Below, piece after piece: positions 48,339 to 60,400 of a stretch of 64,000 nucleotides of DNA; position 1 is the first letter of the stretch, and each line of letters opens with the position of its first letter. Where the stretch lies: positions 22,416,558-22,480,557 of the forward strand of contig CM029376.1 of assembly GCA_017165825.1 (NCBI GenBank). The letters run 5' to 3'. Source of the DNA: Hepsetus odoe (lineage: Eukaryota > Chordata > Actinopteri > Characiformes > Hepsetidae). Both the position numbers and the translations under genes were made by a program. Below the pieces are notes generated by a model. The model was not told where the DNA came from. It saw only the letters and a program-made list of their open reading frames with translations, and did no database searches.

Positions 48339-48351
48339 CTATAACAGCACG
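48001..48351 (+). promoter_or_regulatory. rad52 promoter and 5' UTR
   Basis: Holds CGCGCATGCGCG (48011-48022), a perfect palindrome of NRF1-site type. TCACGTGA (48028-48035), a palindromic E-box of USF/MITF/TFE type, follows, then CTCCGCCCTC (GC-box-like) near 48051. Element spacing suggests a TATA-less housekeeping promoter. The (AC)19 array ends 13 bp before the ATG. Confidence 0.6.
48301..48338. repeat. (AC)19 microsatellite in the rad52 5' UTR
   Basis: Perfect array ending 13 bp upstream of the rad52 start codon at 48352, hence very likely in the mRNA leader. Confidence 0.93.
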
Positions 48352-51300
48352 ATGATGGAGCATTACAGCCACAAACAAGAGGACAGCAAGCAGCACAACA
48401 CACCCAACATGTGCTTTGGGCAGGTACTGATCTTCTGATTTCTACTAGTTTTTTTTTTTTTTTTTTTTAAAGTGAAAGTGACAACCCTGGTCATTGCGAG
48501 GTCACAGCACAGCAGACAATGAACCACAACGAAATTGGACCTCTGCATTTAACCCATGCACACTCAAACCCGTGCAGCAGTGGGCAGCTATTGAAAGCGC
48601 CCGGGGAGCAGTGACTGGGACGGTACCTTGCTCAAGGGTACCTCAGGGCAACCTATTGGGAAGGGGTTTGAACCCCCGATCCTCCGATCATGCGGCTAAC
48701 GCCCTAACCGCTGCCCAAGTGAAAGTGAAAGCGACTACCCGTGTCATTGTGAAGCACAGCACAAAATTCAACCTCTGCGTTTCACCCATACACACACACG
48801 TGCAGCAGGGGGCAGCTATTGAAAGCGCCCGGGGAGCAGTGACGGGGACGGTACCTTGCTCAAGGGTACCTCAGGGCAATCTACAATCTTCCGATCCAGG
48901 GCCAGCTCCCTTACCACTGGGCTACCGCTGCCCCATAGATATATATTAAAAAAGGATAGATAGGTGCACAGTGACACATCTAAATAAATTCATTTTCTCC
49001 TCATGCAGTTTGCTGTAGTCCACAGATTTCAGGTTGCATCTTTTTAATATTAATGTAAGTGAGTTTTTCAGTACCAGTACACTGCAGAGGAGTACCAGGC
49101 CATTCAGAATGCTCTTCGACAGAGACTCGGACCGGAGTACATCAGCACCAGGCAGGCTGGAGGGGGGCAAAAGGCAAGACGTCTCCCTTATATTGTTAAG
49201 CTGTTTTTAAATCCCTGTTTATTGAGTGTGCTTTGCACTTGTTTATATTTTCTCAGGTTTGTTACATTGAAGGTCATAAAGTGATCAGTTTGGCCAATGA
49301 AATGTTTGGCTACAATGGCTGGTCTCACTCAATTTCACAGCAAAATGTTGGTAAGGACTTGACTCATCGCTGCGTGAACGTATTTTTCCTATATTAAACG
49401 AAAATTCTGAAAGTGTAAAATAAGTGGATAATCATTCATTACCCGTGATGTTTGCGAGTCTGTGAGCAAAGTGTAAAGACTGAACGTCGGTGTGAGCTTA
49501 AACTAAGCACCGATGAATATTTAAAAACTATTCCGTTCTGTGAAGCACCGTTTCTGAAAACAAGGCTATTACACTGATTTACAAACTTGATTACAGACTT
49601 TGTGGATCTGATTAATGGGAAGTTTTATGTCGGGGTCAGTGCATTTGTGAAAGTTCAACTGAAGGTAAGAGACTTGAATGGTTTGGTTAAATCGTTTGTA
49701 ATTTCAGATTTCTTTGTTGTAGTGAAGAGCATGTCTTTCCCATAGGATGGCTCATTCCATGAAGATGTGGGTTATGGAGTAAGTGAAGGCTTGAAGTCCA
49801 AGGCCCTGTCGCTGGAGAAAGCAAGAAAAGAAGCCGTCACGGATGGACTCAAAAGAGCACTGAAGTAATCCTCATTTCTGAAGCAAACATGTTGGTGTTG
49901 GTTTTGTCGGCACAAAAAGCTGACACGAAAGTACATTTGTGTCGGAACTGAGAGTTTTCTTCTACTCACCTCTTCATGAAGGTGCTTTGGAAATGCTCTC
50001 GGAAACTGCATCCTCAACAAGCAGTACCTTGCAGCCATCAACAAGATTCCCAAGCAGGTCAGCTGATCTGAATACATACTAATGCTGACACAGATTCATA
50101 ACCCAGTACTAATAAAACCAAATTACAGACATTTTCATGTGATGTAGCACCGTAGTTTTCATGTGGCACCATGATATCGTCCCTGTGATGAAGCAAATCG
50201 TACTCAAGTGGCATTTTATTAACCTTGTTACCAAACTCATCGTTCAAACTATAGTCAAAAAGCAGCTGTTAATTAGTTTGCTCCTGTTGCAGCTCCCCTC
50301 CCCTTTGGACCCAGAAAAGACGAAGCGCTGTGATGTTGAACCATCTGTGGAGAAAGCCAGGTTTGACAGCCTGGCCCTAGGTAACTGCAGGGGTTTCAGC
50401 GATCCAGCTGAACCAGCACCACAGAACATGCCTTCATTGCAGACTGGGGTCCAGCCTGAGACGGCGGGGCAGCAGAATACCTCAGCTTCCAGGACGTCAC
50501 TGACAAATGTGGCAGCACAGTCTGGCAACACATCAGGGACACATCAGGACGAGAACAGATCCAGCCACGCGTCCAGGTATCTCCATATAGGTCCAGTTCC
50601 AGGGTGTTTCCAGGGTGTCTACAAACGCCTAAATTAAAATACCTTTTCATAAACCTTTATAACATCATCGTCAGGCCATTTTAAATAGTAGAGGAAGACC
50701 CCATTTGTAAGGATTTATACCAAAAAATAATTTGTGCAATTTTGTTCAAGTGACCATGCAACGTGTTTGAGACCACAAGTGTATAAATAAGGGAGCTTGA
50801 AATACTACTAGTTTCATCAAAATGAAGAACTCTGTATGTATCTTGATTGGCATATTTTGTCTCCTCCCACTTTAAATGATCTTATTTTGTCTGAAAATTG
50901 CAAAAACAAATTGAAATCCCCTAAAATGGTCACTAACATCACTGACTTTCTGCCCCCGTCATGTAGCGGTACTATACGATTTTGTTGAATGTTTGTGAGA
51001 ACCACCAGTCATGCAGCTGCCCTGTTTTTTAAATAAAGTCTGCTGACTTGCTTCCTTTGTCATGGTGGTTAGGTCAGCAGCTGACATGGCTGACCTGTCC
51101 TCCTGTAACCCCATGCTGGACTCGAAACAACTGAGGAAGCTGAGGCAGCAGCAGCTGCAGCAGAAGTTCAGGCAGGAGATGGAGGCCAAGAAGATATCGC
51201 AGGGGCAGCCACAGCTGAAAACAGAAGAGCCAGAGACTCACCCTGAGCCTCGAGTGAAAGGTACGAGTGAAATATTCATCATGTTTTTAGGGAGAGGTTG

Positions 51301-52053
51301 CTTCACTTAAACAGAATAATCCATGTCTGTTAGGTCTTCATGAGATGGGTCTTTTCATGCCGCACCAGGTTTTCTTGATTTTTATGTTGATAGTTTGTTG
51401 TGATGGCAGCATTTTCCATGGAAAGTCTGTCTTCTCAGGCCAGGTTTCAGATCCAATTAACCACAGTACACCTAATGGACAAACAGTGATAACCAAGGAG
51501 GAATCTCGGGCTGGTAAGAGCTGCTGATATGAATGGAAATTAATGTTTACCAGCACTAGTAGCAAAAAAAAGGGTGGTTTTCACTGGAAAGGGGAAAACT
51601 TCACCATCAAGGTGCATCTCCTAAAAGATCTTTGATCCCAACACTTTACTCAGATGACCCAGAGTTGTGGGACTTTACTTTGGATGGCATCGATATGCTT
51701 GATGACCCAATGAGACAATCCTCAGAGACTTCTCGGCCAGCCACTCCTAGCGAGCACACGATGGTGACCCGGAGTAAGACTCCTCAGAGAGTAACTTCTC
51801 TGAGGCCTCCAGTTCGCCCTCAGGAACCAATGGTGCAGAACGGCCAAGCGAGGCACACACAGTACCAACCGCCAGCTCAGATTACAGGGCCTAGAGGAGC
51901 AGGTAAGACACACTCTGCGGCAGCACGTTAGTGCAATTATTTATAGCATTTCTTTCAGGAATAAGTTATTTAGATTCTCAGTTTTTATTCATAGGTCATC
52001 AGAGTCCATACCGACAAGGCCAGTACATGAAGAAAAGGAAACTGGACACCTGA
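48352..52053 (+). CDS. rad52: RAD52 single-strand annealing and recombination mediator, 11 exons
   Basis: Ring-forming nuclear protein that anneals complementary single strands coated with RPA during DNA repair. Exons: 48352-48423, 49072-49173, 49257-49350, 49597-49664, 49746-49864, 49982-50057, 50293-50576, 51073-51260, 51439-51513, 51654-51902, 51995-52053, giving 461 residues (human 418). The N-terminal annealing domain (about 22-190) is strongly conserved: CFGQ, YTAEEYQAIQ, RQRLGPEYIS, GGGQKVCYIEGH, ANEMFGYNGW, NGKFYVGVSAFV, HEDVGYGVSEG, ALSLEKARKEAVTDGLKRAL and FGNALGNCI. The C-terminal half is low-complexity, with KLRQQQLQQKFRQEMEAKK matching the human RPA-binding region and a basic MKKRKLDT end that looks like a nuclear localisation signal. 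The second intron uses a GC donor. Polyadenylation signal at 52117. Confidence 0.95.
48449..48716 (-). mobile_element. SINE family 1 copy in rad52 intron 1, with poly(A) tail
   Basis: Read on the minus strand: a damaged tRNA-like head near 48716, the family body (CCCGGGCGCTTTCAATAGC), CACTTTCACTTT, then about 20 A residues. The A tail supports retroposition opposite to rad52 transcription. Confidence 0.85.
48717..48934 (-). mobile_element. second SINE family 1 copy, abutting the first
   Basis: Same orientation and nearly the same body as 48449-48716 (shared GAAAGCGCCCGGGGAGCAGT). The head at the right is intact enough to read GGGGCAGCGGTAGCCCAGTG on the minus strand. Confidence 0.85.
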
Positions 52054-52116
52054 GGAAATGGCAGAATTTACCACTTCAGTTTAAACTTGTTTTTTGTACA
52101 TAAATGGAGAGCTGCT

Positions 52117-52122
52117 AATAAA
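52117..52122 (+). terminator. polyadenylation signal of rad52
   Basis: AATAAA lies 64 bp past the rad52 stop codon on the coding strand, followed by T/GT-rich sequence (TTTTAATGTTGGTGG). Confidence 0.75.
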
Positions 52123-52179
52123 CACTCATTTTAATGTTGGTGGAACGTGTCTTAAAACGGAGCTCTGATTACATTCAGT

Positions 52180-52425
52180 GATGCTGATGCTCAGTATGTA
52201 GCGCTGTCGCCTCACAGGTTCTCGGTTCAGTTCCCAGGCAGAATCTTTCTGAATGGAGTTCGGATGTTCCCATGCACGTCTGGTGGACTGGTGATGCTGT
52301 TGCCACCCTAGCTCTGAGTGTGTGTATCAGCACTGTGATGGACTGGAGACCTGTCCAGGGTGTTGCTCCATCTTTCACCCTTTGAGAATTGGAACAGACT
52401 CGAGTAATCCTGTCCAGATCATGGC
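52180..52425 (+). mobile_element. degenerate SINE-like repeat downstream of rad52
   Basis: A tRNA-like head (GTAGCGCTGTCGCCTCACAG, GGTTCTCGGTTCAGTTCCC) is followed by GTGATGGACTGGAGACCTGT and a CCTTTGAGAATTGG-like tail, the layout of common fish SINEs. No target duplication could be defined. Confidence 0.6.
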
Positions 52426-54462
52426 AGAGCTCAAGATTTTTCTTCCCTGAACTTTGTCCATTGATGAAGAAAGACACCATTATTGGTAAAATGTATAATG
52501 TTAGTAATATAAAGTGTGAATATAGTCTGGCTAGTAGCTTTAAACATTTCACAGCTGGATAAATAGAAAACCACTGCTGTAAGAGATGTCGGAACAAAGG
52601 AGCGCAATTTCTAAGATTTCTATGTAAAGACTTGCTTTAAATATTATGACATTTGCACAGTGCCTGTACTAAAGTGAAACAATTCAAATCCCATTTATAA
52701 ATGCAATCTTTGACCAAACCAATTATTTTAAGACAAATAAGTATTGTAGCAGTTGAATGAAACTAATTTGAAATGCAACTTAAAAGGAGTCTTAAATAGC
52801 ATTGTTTCCAGAATGTTTTTAATTTCTTTTGTATATACAGTTTAACAACACTCACAACCATCAATAGTTACCAAAAGAATTCAGAATTACTACACCTGAA
52901 TTATCACATGTTTTTTCTCAAGTCATGTTTAATGCTGATTTATTGAACAGAGAGAGCGTGTGTGTATAAAAACATGCAATATCGAGAATCTTGAATTCAG
53001 CAGGGTGTGATCTGTGACACTAGTGGTACTTTAAACAGTGTGAGAATGTGTTTAAGGAAAATCAGAAATTTAGAAAAATTCATGCACTCATGTATCAAAA
53101 GTAACATTAACCTCCCGTGTCTGTTTACCCTTTTAAAATGGTGCATATTCTGCATTGCAGTAACATTTTTCCTTCTCTAGAGAAGTCAAGCAGATCATTT
53201 CAGAGGTGAGAGGAAGTCACTTCTGTGTGGGAATGGCACTCTTTGTGGTGTGGTAATAAAAACATTGGAGTGGAAGGAGAGCTTAAAGAGAAATTGATAT
53301 GAATACTATAATGTTTAGGTTGTAGATGTTTTAGGTCGTTTTGGAAGTGACTTATTTATGCACTGATCTTTGAAAATACATTTTCTGCCAATTCCAACAA
53401 GATCATTAATGGCCCCCAAGGACCATAAAAGTATTTTAAGCAAATACACAATGGGTGGAATTATAAATGGTGCTTCAAGGCTGGCTCCAGCTGGGAACAT
53501 CTGGTTATTTAAAAAGGCACCCCATTTGCACTAATTCCAGGGCATACAGAATGCTACACCCTGTTTTCCTCCCAGATACCACTCCCACACGGCTTTTGTT
53601 ACATCCATCAAATTACAGTAAGTTTTCAGGAAATACAGGGATAGAATATAGGCCTAACAAAACAGTCAAAAGGAAGTCACAAATACAACAAAGCTGCAAT
53701 CTAAATATTTATAATGGAAAAAGGTGTAAGGTTTATCAAGTGCTGCATCACTGCGTTTTAAACTGTCATATTGCACATCTTTGTCCTTTTAATTATTCAA
53801 CATTTCAATTAAACTTTTTTTTTTTTAACTGAATGTACTTTGAAAAATCTCAAAAGAAAGTGGTCCCCGAATAGTCATGATAGTGTGATAACGTCTTTAA
53901 ACTTATAATTCCACTTTACCAAGGCTTTCTTTGTCCCTTCGCTATGAACTTGCTTTATCCATCTTATGCTTATTGCTGAACTTTAGATACAGATCTCATG
54001 TGTACCGGCAGCGTTTATTGACCCTCCCTCAATTTTCAACTTGAGCAGTCAATCTATTCAGTACAGATGAAGTCAAAAGTTTAAACTGGAGCTTGTTCAG
54101 TAACTGGTTTAACCATTCAAATGTGTAACACAGAATATTCTTATATTACAAAGAATGACATCTGTGTGACTTCAGTTCAAGAGACCAGTAAGGTTTTGAA
54201 GGTCTGTGGTTCAGTTGAACCAACAAGAGTTTTGACTCTGCTGACTCATGCTGCTCTGTACACAACCAGTAGGACCCAAAAGCTTCTTGCCCTGCTTGAC
54301 ATCTGTAGAGCTGGTTGTAAGTCTAGTTCTGCACTGAATCATACATATTAAAAGCAGACCAGGATTAGTCTACTTAGATTGTCTACATTTGGTAAAACAA
54401 CCCAAGTGTCTTTAGTACATCGATGAGGAGTTCCAGAGGCAAGGATGTGGTCCATTTGTGTA
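52426..54462. other. probable wnk1 3' UTR and intergenic sequence
   Basis: No gene seen. Minus-strand AATAAA signals at 54014-54019 and 52939-52944 could end wnk1 transcripts after about 0.45 or 1.5 kb of 3' UTR. Confidence 0.5.
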
Positions 54463-57400
54463 TTAACTTGCCTGAGTGGTCCGTAAGTTGGTTCCTCCAC
54501 CATTATTTCCTGGTTTTTGAGGCCCTGTGGCCATACTGAAGCCCTGGAGTGGATTTGTGGCTGAAGGCTGCAACAAGCCCACCTGAGCATGTCCTGCCTG
54601 CCCAGTCCATTGTGAGGTGGCATATGGGACACAGGGGTAGGTGTATTGCTGTGAGGCCAAGGACAAGGAACCCTTCCTTGAAGTACCAGGGTTGACAGAC
54701 ACATTACCGCTCATTTGTGGGAGCTGGGGTGCAGAGAACTTGCGAGGGATCGTCTAGAAAAACATTCAGTGCAGGTCAGCACATCCAATTAATTAACACA
54801 TTTAAAAAGGTAGTGAAGCATAGGAATATCAAAGGACTTTGCAAGAGACACAAGCAAGACAGACCACTGAAGTCTACTACTCAAAAATGTCCACAATTCT
54901 AAGAGAAGACTCCTAATGCATTAAAAAGTAATGAATGAGATCTGTGCTGCTTACATCATTTTGTGTGTTTTGCTTTCCACTTTTTTTGACCTGGGCCTGG
55001 TTCATAGCGTCCCGAGCAAAGTTATCTACCAGTTGGTGGTCCTCATCTGTAAATGTGCCTTTTCGGGGAAGACTAGTGGTCTGACTTGAACCGTTCTCGG
55101 CTTTATTTGTGCTTGTGGTACCTGTAATTGAAGGTTAGAACTTAGAAGTAGAAAGTCATACAGTCACAGTAAATAACACACTTACTAAATAAATTGAATA
55201 TTGGGTGGAGGGAGAGTGGTATAACTTATGAAGTGCAGTCAGACAATGAACAAATGAATAGTAAATACAATGACCACAGAGCTGCTTAACAGACATTACT
55301 GATAATGAATGTGATGGGGGGGGGGAATCTAACCTTCTGAGTGAGCATCCTGAAAAGGTGTACTCTGGGGAGCTGGAACCTTCCCAGTGGCTAACTGACT
55401 GCCTGAATCTTGCCTGCCTTGTGCAGAATGTCTATCCTCTACAAACACAGGATTTATAATAATTTAACAGAGATTCACCACACGCACACAAGCAAACTTC
55501 TTATTGTGGAAGGTAATGTAGTACCTTGTTGCTGGGGGTTTTCATGGTTGCTGCCACTCCTGCCTGACTTGCTACCCTTGCCTTTGGTCAGCCTCCGCCG
55601 ACCCCCTGCAGTGGTTACAGGGGGGCGTCCTTTGCCCATACGTGCACGCAGTTCCTCAATCTCTTTCTTATGCCTGTTCTCCAATTCCTGGTTCTCAATC
55701 ATATGTCTGCAAAACACAATGATTATAATGATAAAATAAATATCCCCAGAACCAAGATTTGTGTACTAAAATAACATTCAAAATAATTATACACAAAATG
55801 GGAAAATCCAACCTCTCCCTGAGTTGTTTGATCTCTCTTTTAAAAGCTTCGTCCTCTGGTTCAGAGTCGTCACTGCTTAAGTCATGAAGGCTACCTTGGC
55901 TTGCTGGGGACATGTTGACATCTTGATTGGGGTCAGATAGTTCCAGTGTACTTAGGATAGCATCCTCCTTTTCGGACTGACTAACTAACAGTTGGTCCAC
56001 TTGGACATCAGAACTACAGGTCACCTGAAAGCGACCGATTGTAGTAGAAGTAGTGGGAGGGAGAGAGTCTGGATTTATGTCACCAAAATTTGTCTTCTGC
56101 AATGTTTGGGATTTGTGCAGAGTGTTTTCAGGGCTTGAGAGAGATGAGGAGGATGAAGAAGAGGATGATAATGAAGGGGATGTAGATAAGGCCATGGTTG
56201 TGTTGACAGGAAGCCCATCTACCTCCTGATCAGTAGCAACAGAAACCTAGACAGAGTGTTTTAGAAGTAAGAACCTTTGATCCATTTGTCAATTTTATGC
56301 CATTGTTTTAGAAGAGAGGCATTTGAGATTACCTGAAATCGGCCAAGTTTAAAGCCTTCAACATCAGGGTTTGCCATCAGCTGGGTATTCTCTGAATTCT
56401 GTTCATTACCGGACAAAGTCACAGGTGTCTGTGAGGGCTAAACAGAAAACAATTAAAAATCAGTGAAGCAAAATGGGGGGGAGACAGACAGACTGCTATG
56501 ATACAAATACAAACCTGCTGTATTTGCATTCCAGGATCTGGCTGAGAAGTCTGCACATAGATGGTAGAGGTTCCTGCTTGACATTGAGAAGCAAAGGTGC
56601 CAGGAGCATAATGGCCACTTGAGTTAAGGGACAAACTAGCTGGTGGAATGTGGCCTGCATTTGAAATCAGCCCAGATGGAGGAGAGCCAATTGTGTTGGG
56701 GGGTGAGGAGGTAGGGGCCATGTCACCAGAACTATCAGGCAGAGCTGAAGAATTTGAAGAACCTTGGTCGTGGAAAAGTGATCGCAGCTTCTTATCCAAG
56801 GCATGGATATCTTCAATGCCTGGTGACTTTCCCTGGGCTTCCCCATCGCCCTCTCCACACTGGCTGGGGGCAGCTACAGACAGAGGTGTGGGAGTGGAGG
56901 AGTGGGCAGGCTGTATCTGTGAACCTGAAGAAACGAGACCAGGGAGCTGCTCAGCAGCAGATGGTGTAACAGTGATATTGCTCTCAGACTGCTGATAAGG
57001 AGCCGCTGGGGTGGGCAGCGAGGGCCGACGCTGACCAACAGGCTGTTCTGACAGAGCAGCAGAAGGAGACATCCTGCCCGTTCTGGGTAGCTGAGCAGCA
57101 GAAGGTGGTGATGTGGAACCTTGGGTTACAACAGGGACAGTAACAGGAATGTTCTGTGGAACTACGCCAGTGCTCTGATATACTGGTTGAGTCATAGGTC
57201 CTCCAGTTTGTGTAGGTAACACAGAGATTTGGTTGGTGCTAGGAACCATGCTGCTTTGCTCCTGTTGTACATTGCCAGCTGGGACTGGATTGCAAACTGC
57301 AAGGTAAAAAACACACAAAACTGTGAAAAACAGAAATCATACACCAAAGCAAGGTCGTCCTGTCAGCAGCCAGAAAAATGGTCTACCTGGCAGGTCATCT

Positions 57401-60400
57401 CCAGAGGTGTTAGCTGAAGGTTGCCCAACATGTGTCTTCCGTGGTTCTGGTACAGGGCTGACAATGAAACGCCGCCCTGCTGAATGCACTACCAGTGCAG
57501 CCACATTTGGTGGCACACCTGTTAAACAGAAATCAACAATAAAGAAGAGCTTCAAGACCATTACCACACAATAACCTAAATAGCTGAAAATTGTTTCATT
57601 TTGCCTACCAGGAAGATTAGGTGTCGATATCTCAGGTATTGGCTGCTCTGAGTCACTTATCACCTATAAGAACAGGGAGTGTTTGTACTGTATTTCATTC
57701 AAGCATCGTTAAGACTGTATAAAGACTGACTCATACCTGGGGATAACTGTCTTTTATAGCTTCTCCTTTTTCATCTGCCATATCTATAACATCCCGCACT
57801 TGCTCGATAAAGGACTCACGCTCACTCTCCAGAATAAAGTCACTGTTGACCTAATACACAAAAAGAAATAAATACCCAGAAACTTTAATTGTGTATCATT
57901 GGACTTGACTGCTCAGCAATGGAAAGCAAAACTAGCAGATGGCTACCATGATCTGCGCAATTTCTTCAGGGTTGTCTCCATCAAGATCAAACTTGAATGT
58001 CACCATTTTCCTGTTGTGAGTTTCCAGCTGGCATTCAGCCACTCTGTCACCAATATTGGAAATCTGAAATGTTCAAAGCATTCTTGTTAAATAAAATCAT
58101 AATTATTGGTTTGTTTCCATTTGATCAGACCATAACCCTTAAAAAAAAACACACACCATTCTTGGTTAGTGTCAAGAGTCAATATTGGGCAAGCCATAAT
58201 GGACTAGTACTTACATTGAGTACAACAAGCTTAGCCTTGGCCATTTTGTCATGACGTGAACGGCTGCGGACAGAGCGACGCTGGTGGCGCTTCATGGAAC
58301 GAGCTTCATGCCTACCCTCGTTCCCATCACTAAGCCCTGAAGCTGCATCTGACATTCCACTGAGACCAGGAAAAGCAAAACACTAGTAAACCAATGTTTT
58401 AGAAATATTAAATTAGATATTAATAAATTAAACCTTGCAAAAACTAGGGTTACTCATATCACCAGGTTTTTTTTGTGTTTTTTTTTATTTATTTATCACT
58501 GTCCAATACGACTGAATCTGGATAACAATGTGATCTTAAATGAATCCTTAAAATAAATAAAATAATGAATGAACATATTTCAGATGGCGACGTACCTCTC
58601 TGTAGATGGGGGTATTAGTGCTTGAATTTGGTCAGGAGGTTGAGTCTCAGACACACTTGGAGCCTAAAAGAAAAATGCATGCAAAGATCAAATTAATTCA
58701 TAATGTAACACTGAAGGGGTAACAATTTTAGTACAGTCTTAAAAAATTTATAATTCACAAAAAAAAAAAAGTTTGCACACCCCTCAGCTTCTCTGAGGAT
58801 GTCTGATTATACCTTTTTCATGGATACAACAAGCATTTCTCAGCACACTCGTTGTGTTTATTGTAGTATTTTATCACAGAATGGCTTGTACAGCAGCGAC
58901 GTTTTGTTCTTTTGGTAAATAAATTTGTATTTCCTAAACCAAAGGACATCTATATACACAAAAGGGACATTTTGTAGACTGAAATTTGTTGTTAATCTGT
59001 TTGTTTACAATGAAAAGCTGCAGTTTCATTGGACCTTATGTCTACAACTGGTGACCCCTAAGCCAAACCAAGTCCATATCTTCTCAGAGTTTGACGTTGC
59101 ATTGAGCCTTTAAATGTGCATTGTTATAGCCTACAACCTAAAAAACCCCTTTTAAAATAGAGTTCTCTCTAAAACACACTCAAACACAAAACACACACAC
59201 TTGGCACCACGTGTACCTGAAAGGCCTGATATAAGAAATAGAGCTGTTCAGCATTTGGAGGTGGAGAGAAAACAGGAGGGCTGAGTTGGCTTGCCCAAAT
59301 CTGACAGCCAGCATGCAAGAAAGGGGGAAAGGATGCAAAATAAGAATGAAGTTAATGAATATTATGTTTACTGGGTTTAGGAGAATGACAATCATTTTTG
59401 TCTGTAGACATGAAGTTCTTCACGATGCTCTTTCTGTTGGACTTGCTCTGTGTAAGATGGCACTGGGGTATTTGAAATTCCCTTCTGATGCTGCCTTCAT
59501 CAAATGTTCTGTGATGGAGTATTGTTATGCTGTACAGAAAGGTCAGCATTCTTGTCTTGACCTGGGCCTCGTAGATTTATCATCATAAAGGGAGTAGGTC
59601 AACAAAGCACTCAGAAAAATTCAGTCAATTTTCATTTTTCAGGTGTAATGACATTAAACATGATAAAATACTAATTTAAATACATTATTTAGGGTCTAAC
59701 TTCTAAAGTTCATTTACTACAAAACTGAAATCACAAGCTGTATTTACAACTGTGCCAGTTGTAGCACAATTTCCATGTTTGGTGGACAATGCCCAAAATA
59801 TCCATCAAGAGCCCATTTCACAGCTTGTTGCTGTTATTGAGATTTCTGTCTATAAATCTACATTTATCCGTACCAGTTCAATATTGCAGGGCAGTGTTTG
59901 CCATGTGGTGCTTGGACTGTCTCTAGGGGGCACGACAGACAAATTATAATGGCAGCCAAACCAGCTCTGGTCTACCAGTGATGCACTATTAAAGCACTGA
60001 TAGTTTTTTGGTATCTGGCACCAAGACGTTAGCAGCAGATCCTGTAAATCCTATAAGCTGCGAAGTTGGGCTTGCATGGATCAGATTATTGTATTCAGCA
60101 CATCCCACACCTTAAAAGGTGCCATTTTTACAAGGTAATTATTGTTATTCATTCCACTGACCAGTGGTTTTAATGCTGCAAGTGATGGGTTTGCTTAAAT
60201 TCTGGCATGTTTTAATACACTATACACATATGATAAAAGTATTAAAAATAATATAAATATACGTTACATGATTAAAATTAATGTTAAACAATGGCAAAAG
60301 CACATTAGGCCAAAGAGGTAGCATTTCACAGCAGCATAATACACAGACAAAAGGACGCACCTAAAGTATAACATTTTCTGCTCCCAGTATTGATCACAAT

